A stretch of DNA of 64,000 nt from assembly GCF_030272615.1 (NCBI RefSeq), contig NC_081411.1, forward strand, positions 181,372,977 to 181,436,976. Reading direction: 5' to 3'. The notes under the pieces are model-generated. The model saw nothing but the letters and a program-made list of their open reading frames with translations. It was not told where the DNA came from and made no database searches. The first letter of the stretch is position 1; every line of letters begins with the position of its first letter. The position numbers and the translations under genes are program-made. Shown one piece after another: positions 57,901-64,000 of the stretch. Origin of the DNA: Cryptomeria japonica. Lineage: Eukaryota; Streptophyta; Pinopsida; Cupressales; Cupressaceae.

Positions 57901-59620
57901 AACCACTAATACAACATCTAGTAATGAAATGGTCACATCTTTTGTGCAACCAAAGTCTTCTCATAAGTGGGCAAAACAAGTCCAACAAACATTGAAAGAT
58001 TTAAGACCTGATGAAATAGGTAAAACAGGTACGAGAAGCTCTTACAAAGCAAGGCTCCAAGCTCAAACCAATAGAGCAAATAACTTGGAGGCCATTGGTG
58101 AACTCAATCTCATAATTGACTCTGAACCATCATCTTATAATGAAGCCAAAAATATTACAGTATGGAGGAAAGCTATGCAAGATGAGTATGATGCTCTTTT
58201 GAAAAATGGCACATGGTAGTTGGTTGATCCTCCACTTGGTTGTAAACCTATTGGCTACAAGTGGATTTTCAGGAATAAATATAAAGCAGATGGTACACTT
58301 GACAAACACAAAGCCCAACTTGTTGCCAAAGGTTATGCTCAAAAGGAGGGGATAGATTATGATGAAACCTTTGCACCTACAACAAAATGGACCACCATTC
58401 GTGCTTTGTTGGCCCTTGCAGCTCAATATGGGTGGAAAATTCACCAAATGGATGTTAAAACGACATTCTTAAATGGTGATCTCAAAGAATCAGTTTATAT
58501 GACTCAACCAAATGGGTATGCAGTCAATGGAAAAGAACATCAGGTATACAAGCTTGTCAAATCATTATATGGTTTGAAACAAGCTCCTCGAGCCTGGTAT
58601 GAAAAACTTACCAAGTATCTTTTAAAGTTGAATTTCCAACATTTTGAATTTGATGATGCCACACTTTTTGTTAAAAAACTTGATAAGATTATTGTCTATC
58701 TTATTGTTTATGTGGATGATTTATTTATCACTGGTCCTGATGAGAATAATATTCAAAATATGAAAGAACAACTGAAGCAAGGTTTTGATATGACTGATTT
58801 GGGCCATCTTCATTACTATTTGGGTATTGAGGTAACTCAAACATGTCATTTTATTTTTATCACCCAACAAAAATATATTGGTGAACTTTTGCATAAGTTT
58901 GGCATGGCTGATTGTAAACCCCTTAGTACTCCTATGGAGCAAAATCTTAAGCTCTCTTCATATGACCCTTCAGCATTGGTTGATGCAACTATCTATAGGA
59001 ACTTGTTGGTAGTTTGATTTATGCTACAACTACCCGTTCGCATATTTCTTTTGTTGTTGGAGTTCTTTCAAGGTTTATGCAACAACCTAGAGAAACTCAT
59101 TGGTTAGCTGCCAAGCGCATTCTTCGCTATTTGCAAGGTACTCAACACAATGGGCTCAAATACTCCAAGACAAACCAATTTTCTTTGGTTGGCTATTCTG
59201 ATTCTGATTATGCAGGTGATTCTACAGATGGAAAATCTACATCCAGGTATTTAATGTATCTTGGATCCGCTCTCATCTCTTGGAGATCTAAAAAGCAATC
59301 TGTTCCAGCTACCTCTTCTTCCGAAGCTAAATATATGGCCACCTTTGAAGCAACTCAGGAAATCTTATGGTTTTGAAGAATTCTTGAAGACTTGTAGACA
59401 TCACAGATTTCATCAACTCCACTCTTCATTAACAATCAATCTGCTATCAAAATGGCTAAAAATCCAGTATTTCATGATCGCACCAAGCACATCAATACAA
59501 AGTTTCATTTGATTCGGCATTATGTGAAAGATGGCACCATATACCTTAAATATTGCCCCACTGCAAATCAACCAGCAGATATTCTTACCAAGGCTTTGGG
59601 TAGATAAAAGTTTGAGATCT
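57900..59620 (+). mobile_element. Copia reverse transcriptase and RNase H region
   Basis: RT motifs include GYKWIFRNKYKADGTLDKHKA, YAQKEGIDYDETFAPTTKW, QMDVKTTFLNGDLKE and the catalytic VYVDDLFITG. RNase H shows YSDSDYAGDSTDGKSTS and the KQSVPATSSSEAKYMA segment. Fossil, broken. Confidence 0.88.
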
Positions 59621-59663
59621 TTAGAGAAATGTTCGGCTTAACCCCTTTAGTTTAAGGGGGGGA

Positions 59664-59923
59664 TGTTAATATCTCTTCACGGGTTTAGTTTTATTTAGAT
59701 TAATTTTTCATTAGTTTATTTATTAGGTTTTTCTGTTCCGGTAGTTTTGTATAACAGTTTACAACTATTTTTGCCTCCTCTTTATATCTACTTGTTTATT
59801 TTATTTTGAATGTACAATTTTTTTATTGGAATACAAATTATATTCAGATTGCCATTCTTTCCATTATTTTTTCTATCTGCTGCTAACAGAGATTTCAGAT
59901 TATTATTTTCTGCTAGGCTAACA
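59664..59923 (+). repeat. 3' LTR of the second Copia element
   Basis: Starts TGTTAATATCTC after the polypurine tract and ends CTAACA next to the AGAAA target duplication. Confidence 0.82.
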
Positions 59924-59928
59924 AGAAA
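59924..59928. repeat. Target-site duplication AGAAA (right)
   Basis: Abuts the 3' LTR and matches 55272-55276. Confidence 0.7.
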
Positions 59929-60044
59929 AACCCAAATCTACATAAAAAAATGTTTTTTTGTCCAATTTTTTTGTGATTTAACAACAATATGGAGACAGAT
60001 CATGAGGATTGACCAACTAAAAATTTAGTACAAATCTGTTGTGT

Positions 60045-61731
60045 TGTAATGCTCTTAGTCCATATTCAGCTTTCTATCCCGATGCCTTCCATACTCTTAT
60101 GGTAGTATGCTTCGATTAACCAACAAAAAAGCAGGCAATATCGATAAAAATCTATTTCTCTTCTGCCTCTAAAGCGTCAAAGCTTATTTTAAGTATATTT
60201 TTAATGTCTACATGCAGTTTCTCACCATATTTATCTCCGCTATCCTCCAGTAGTTTAAATCTTGATTATGAACATGCCTTCCCAAAACTTTTAGAGACAG
60301 AGGCAAGCCTCCACGCGCGTAAAAAGGCATCAACAAGATCTTCATATCTGGTAGCCGGATGGGGTTGGGAGAAAGCATGCAAAATAAAAAGTTGTATGGC
60401 ATCTTCTTTATCCATTTCTTTTAAATGATAACGTACCTTGATTCCGGCCCTTATAAGCACCCCTTCATCCTGGGTTGTAATTATTACTAGACTATTGCTA
60501 GGCATATGCATGATCCGTAGGGCATCTAACTGTTCCAAGTGATCAATGTCATCTAGAACTATTAGGAAGCTCCAAGAACTGCTTCTCTTTATACAATTAA
60601 AGATACTATTTGACCCTTCCTCTCTACTTTGAAAACTGGGCTCTTCGACACTGAAAAGATCTTTGAGGAGTTTCTTTTGCAAAGGAGGTAAATTGCTTCC
60701 AGCCGAGGCTTCTCGGACATCAAATATAAAACAGGATCGATTATATTTTTTACACTTTCGGTTAAACAACTCTTTGCAAAGAGTTGTTTTGCCTACCCCA
60801 CCCATTCCATAGACGCCAACAATCTGAGCCTTCCCTTCCCCTTCATTCATTCCACAGTGGAATTCAAAATCTTGTACAAGCTTATTAAGGCATCGTCTTT
60901 CAAAATCTTGTACAATCTTGTCAAGTGCCACTGGATGTGCGGCAACATGCAAAAGTTGTGTCCTCTGAACTTCCTCTTGAACTGCTGTTACTATCTTTTT
61001 GCTTTCAAGGTTACTGACACTTCAAACGGGAAAGATAAATTTAATGAGAAATAAATTTTACTTACTAAAACCAACCATATATCAGTTTCAAAGGCATAAA
61101 ATAAAGTAGAATGGGAACAAAGAAAATGTACTTCAAATTTTTTATTTCGTGACCAGTGGTATATGAAATAGATTGAAGGGCTCTCTTCCACTCATCAAGC
61201 TTCACCAAGTACCTGGATTTCTTTTCGTATTCAATGAATGCATCATGATACACTCCCTTTTCTATGTAGCGCAGTGTCGAGGGTTCCACCCCATAAAAAA
61301 TAGGAATAATCTTAGCTTGACCAAGGAGACTCTGCAATTGCATATCTCTCGGAAAAGATAGCGACATGAACTGCGGCGGAGTTGATAGCAGTCTCAATAG
61401 TAGAAGGAAAGGATTGTCCAAGTTTCATCTCTTTCTTGTCAAGAAAAGCCCTTATTCCTAATTTCTTAAGGGACTTGTAGAGCGGAGGAGCCAGAGTTTC
61501 TTTAGAATTAGGGCCTCTGTGATTGATAAACACGTCATATAATGTTGTTGATTCGGAAACCTTTCTCCTTATGCCCTCAGGTTCAATTCTGGAGAAACCA
61601 CAATGTTTCCTCTCCTGTGAATGGGATGACGAAGAAGATGCTATTGGTTTAGAAACTTTTCTCCTTATGCTCGGAGGTTCAATTCCTGAGAAATCGTGAT
61701 CTTTCCTCTTGGATGATGAAGAAGAGGCCAC
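60045..61731 (-). pseudogene. Truncated TIR-NBS pseudogene, tandem paralogue of the TNL gene
   Basis: Exon 1 (61731-61132) and exon 2 (61013 to about 60050) are homologous to exons 1 and 2 of the main TNL, with the same splice phase (AA|T). The P-loop (GMGGVGKTT), kinase-2 (FLIVLDDI) and GLPL are recognisable. It is dead: in the TIR exon about 30 bases are lost near 61320-61330, removing WCLQEL (including the catalytic Glu) and shifting frame. A two-base loss near 60314 shifts frame before GLPL, there is a further frame change near 60230, and homology stops at about 60050, before the MHD motif and all LRRs. The N-terminus carries a duplicated block (GIEPPSIRRKVS and RIEPEGIRRKVS). A TNL-type TATA and 5' flank are shared with the main gene. 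Confidence 0.9.
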
Positions 61732-61945
61732 TTGTCCAGCACAAATGCTTAACGCACTTTTAGAAATATGGATTCATATGGAAGAGGAAGATAAGAATGA
61801 ATTCCGCTAGATCGGAGTTAGCATACATAGTATAGAAAACAGAGGTGTTGCAAGCAGGATCATTCATTCCTTGAAACAAGGGTAAACAAAGCTTAAGAAA
61901 ACAGACAGAAGATCGACATGTAAGTTGTACAAACGAGAAGTTGGA
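61732..61945 (-). other. 5' flank homologous to the main TNL upstream region
   Basis: Sequence such as GAATTCCGCTAGATCGGAGT and the GTAAGTTGTACAAACG stretch match 54216-54400 by eye. The tandem duplication therefore included promoter-proximal DNA. Confidence 0.7.
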
Positions 61946-63377
61946 TTTTGATTTCAACAAGGAAGATGGATTGTCGGTCACTAGTGGAGAAGATGAGAAC
62001 ATGCATTAGGGATGCATTAGGGTTAAGGAGTTAGTAGTGGATATAGTTAATTTTGTGTATCTTAAGTTCTTAAATGGTTCATCGATGATTTTGTTTTTTG
62101 TTTTTTTTTGTATGCGACTTAACTACTTAAAATTATTGTTTTGGCTTGTGGATAGAAATGATGCACACTGTAAAATTCGTTATGTGCACAAAGGTCAAAA
62201 GTACAAATTTCAAAGCATGGTCCAATACATAATCACCTTTGCGTCAATAGTAGATAACCCAAAATAGCCAGTAGTAGTAGACAAATGCCCCAGCAGTTAC
62301 GCACAAATGTCCTAGTAATGGACTAATTATGGTCAAAAAAGCTAAAAAATTATCCACTATTGGTATATGTGATATTTATTAATGGACCTCCCATTACCAT
62401 TTTTTGGCTCTTACTATGTCTACTAATGAAGCGTGAGGTTGACAAAAAGATGACGGTTATTGGTCCTATGTCCATTATTGGCTCCTTTCCCCTGGCCAAT
62501 TTTTTTAGTGTTGTGACAATATGGGTTTCCATATGGGATCCATTTATGGGTAAATAATTTGTTATTTTAATTTAAATTATTAATAATATATGACTTTATA
62601 GCATTTTTTTTTTTGCATAATATGCCACCAATTCCTAATGATGAACAACTATTAAATTTGACTTAAATTTGAGAGTAATATGGGAGCCTCCCACCACGAA
62701 GTAACTTAAGCTTAGGAAAGGTCGTAGTTTTAGTTTTAAAAACTAATTTCTTATCATCAATTTATATTTTAAAATATTCATTTTAAAATGATAATTACTA
62801 GTTTAAAATTTATAGGTTTTATAACAAGAAGTCAAGTTATCTAAATTGTCAAGAGGAAAAATGTTTTAAGAGAGATTTATTGCTTAAAAGTAATAAGTTG
62901 CATATAAATTAATATGTATTAGGCATTTGTTATTAATAAGTTTAATGGTTGTCTTGAAGAGTTGTTGTTCAATTCATTGAGCACAACTTATGTGGGTGAT
63001 GGTACGTTTCCACTATAGCATCTACAAAGGATCAAATTTTAGATGACATAATTGAACCATGTTCAACCTCTATGTAACTTTCATGAATTGGATCCCCCTA
63101 CTTATGATAACTTAATTGAATGGCATGAGATCATTCAACTGCCTTCTTTGATTTGACTTTGTAATCTTACTCCTTTTTCATGTAGTCTTTTTTGGACTTC
63201 TATTCATTCTTTTTAATCCTTGTAATATTTTCTTTGATCAATACAAAAAAACTTAATTGCAAGACAAATTCTAGTTTAAATACATCTCTCAACTTATAAT
63301 ATTGTGATTCACTATATGTTAGAGTTTAGGAAGATCCAGAGCAAATACGAATTAACAATTATATACAGATACAAACA
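61946..63377. other. Intergenic DNA, nothing recognised
   Basis: Overlapping open frames on both strands at 62350-62557 have no family features. No RNA genes or structured repeats were seen. Confidence 0.5.
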
Positions 63378-63512
63378 CAAAAGATGAAGAAAAATACATA
63401 ACATAGATAAAACAAAAGATGAAAAAAAATAAATAACATAGAAAAAACAAAAGATGAAGAAAAATAAATAGCATAGATAACACAAAAGACGAAGAAAAAA
63501 ACAAAATAAAGA
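63378..63512. repeat. Minisatellite, about four copies of a 35-bp unit
   Basis: CAAAAGATGAAGAAAAATAA-like units begin at 63378, 63413, 63448 and 63483, exactly 35 bases apart, with some variation (the last has AAGACG). Confidence 0.9.
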
Positions 63513-63816
63513 TATCATCTACATCAACACACACAAGAGAACACCAGATATTTGTGTGAAAACTCATTAGGGAAAAACCACAGAGAGGGTTAACTCTCAA
63601 TTATAATATAACTATTTATAAAATATTACAAGTGATCATTGCAAGCCTCGCTGCTTGAGGCTCACTGCCAAAATGAAAAGGCTCACTACCAAGAGGGATT
63701 ACCACCAAGAAGAGAACAAACAAAATGAACTACTAAGATTGCACATTACATATGCATGAATTACAATTCCAATTAAGCTCAGTAGATAGACTTCTCATAC
63801 TTCATTCATTCTTTAG

Positions 63817-64000
63817 CTATCTGTTTGAAGCCACTTGCTCAGCAACATGTGAACCAACAAGTTCTTCATAATTCCCAAACTTATCTTCAGTGAGATCTAC
63901 TTGAAGCCTAAAAATTTTATTGGCATATCCATTTCTCGATAACCGAACCTTTTGAGGTAACACAACTTCCATTAAGCAATGATCAATATCTACCAAGAAA
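63817..64000 (-). other. Open frame at window edge, unrecognised
   Basis: A minus-strand frame of about 61 codons is open to the right edge and ends at TAG (63817-63819). It includes DIDHCLMEVVLPQKVRLS and LQVDLTEDKFGNYEELVG, which look protein-like in composition. I do not recognise the family. It could be a terminal exon of a gene or of a retroelement lying mostly outside the window. Confidence 0.3.

Larger units (their letters stand above)
55277..59923 (+). mobile_element. Second Ty1/Copia LTR retrotransposon (plus strand)
   Basis: The 5' LTR (about 55277-55431) and 3' LTR (59664-59923) start alike with TGTTAATATCT and share most of their sequence, though they differ in length. A polypurine tract (TTTAAGGGGGGGA, 59651-59663) precedes the 3' LTR. 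The target duplication AGAAA is present on both sides. The interior shows gag, zinc knuckle, protease, integrase, RT and RNase H in Copia order. It is structurally nearly whole, but coding is broken in about five places. It lies between the two TNL copies, next to the truncated end of the right one. Confidence 0.88.

Noticed and set aside
62350-62557. Overlapping frames on both strands with similar lengths
   Set aside because: Looked for an inverted repeat or a conserved gene, but found neither a convincing palindrome nor a family motif.

Overview
This window looks like plant nuclear DNA, most likely from a conifer or another gymnosperm. It is AT-rich, gene-poor and crowded with old LTR retroelements. 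It carries a disease-resistance gene of the TIR-NBS-LRR (TNL) class with one very long transposon-laden intron, and a Penelope-like endonuclease fragment of the kind reported from conifers. No tRNA, rRNA, CRISPR or prokaryotic features were seen. The species assignment is inference; the gene families are read directly from translated motifs.

Layout. 1-4573: minus-strand Ty3/Gypsy element entering from the left edge (gag, long leader with a degenerate minisatellite, probable 5' LTR). 4930-7300: decayed plant-mobile-domain (PMD) gene. 8312-11505: complete non-autonomous LTR element with matching 5-bp target duplications and a GC-rich interior. 14200-15760: decayed Gypsy LTR and integrase. 20250-21690: about 1.2 kb of pyrimidine-rich DNA with telomere-like words. 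22797-29399: Copia element with two 642-bp LTRs and TATAA target duplications. 29834-30891 and 32330-32950: further Gypsy-like remnants. 34378-36505: tandem repeats (468-bp, 66-bp and 40-bp units). 36674-54215: a five-exon TNL gene on the minus strand. 55277-59923: second Copia element. 60045-61731: truncated TNL pseudogene, a tandem paralogue of the main gene. 61732-64000: mostly non-coding, with a 35-bp minisatellite and a short open frame at the edge.

The main result is the TNL gene. Exon 1 (TIR), exon 2 (NB-ARC), exon 3 (linker), exon 4 (a single 6,090-bp LRR exon) and exon 5 (a C-terminal domain) join in frame at GT-AG sites that I checked base by base. The total is 2,837 codons including the terminal stop. 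Exon 4 carries one in-frame TAA at 42242-42244, which would shorten the product to 1,045 residues unless the stop is an assembly error, an allele, or bypassed. The C-terminal half of the LRR region is a homogeneous array of 198-bp (66-residue, three-LRR) units, and a 1,296-bp block elsewhere in the exon is also duplicated. The receptor therefore appears to have grown by repeated unequal exchange. Intron 3 is 8.64 kb and holds a Penelope-like endonuclease fragment flanked by inverted arms, plus several tandem duplications.

The second TNL copy shares the 5' flank, the N-terminal organisation and an internal linker duplication with the first. It has lost the TIR catalytic-glutamate segment and its 3' half, with a Copia element now lying next to the broken end. 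Together these genes form a small TNL cluster evolving by tandem duplication, internal repeat expansion and transposon insertion.
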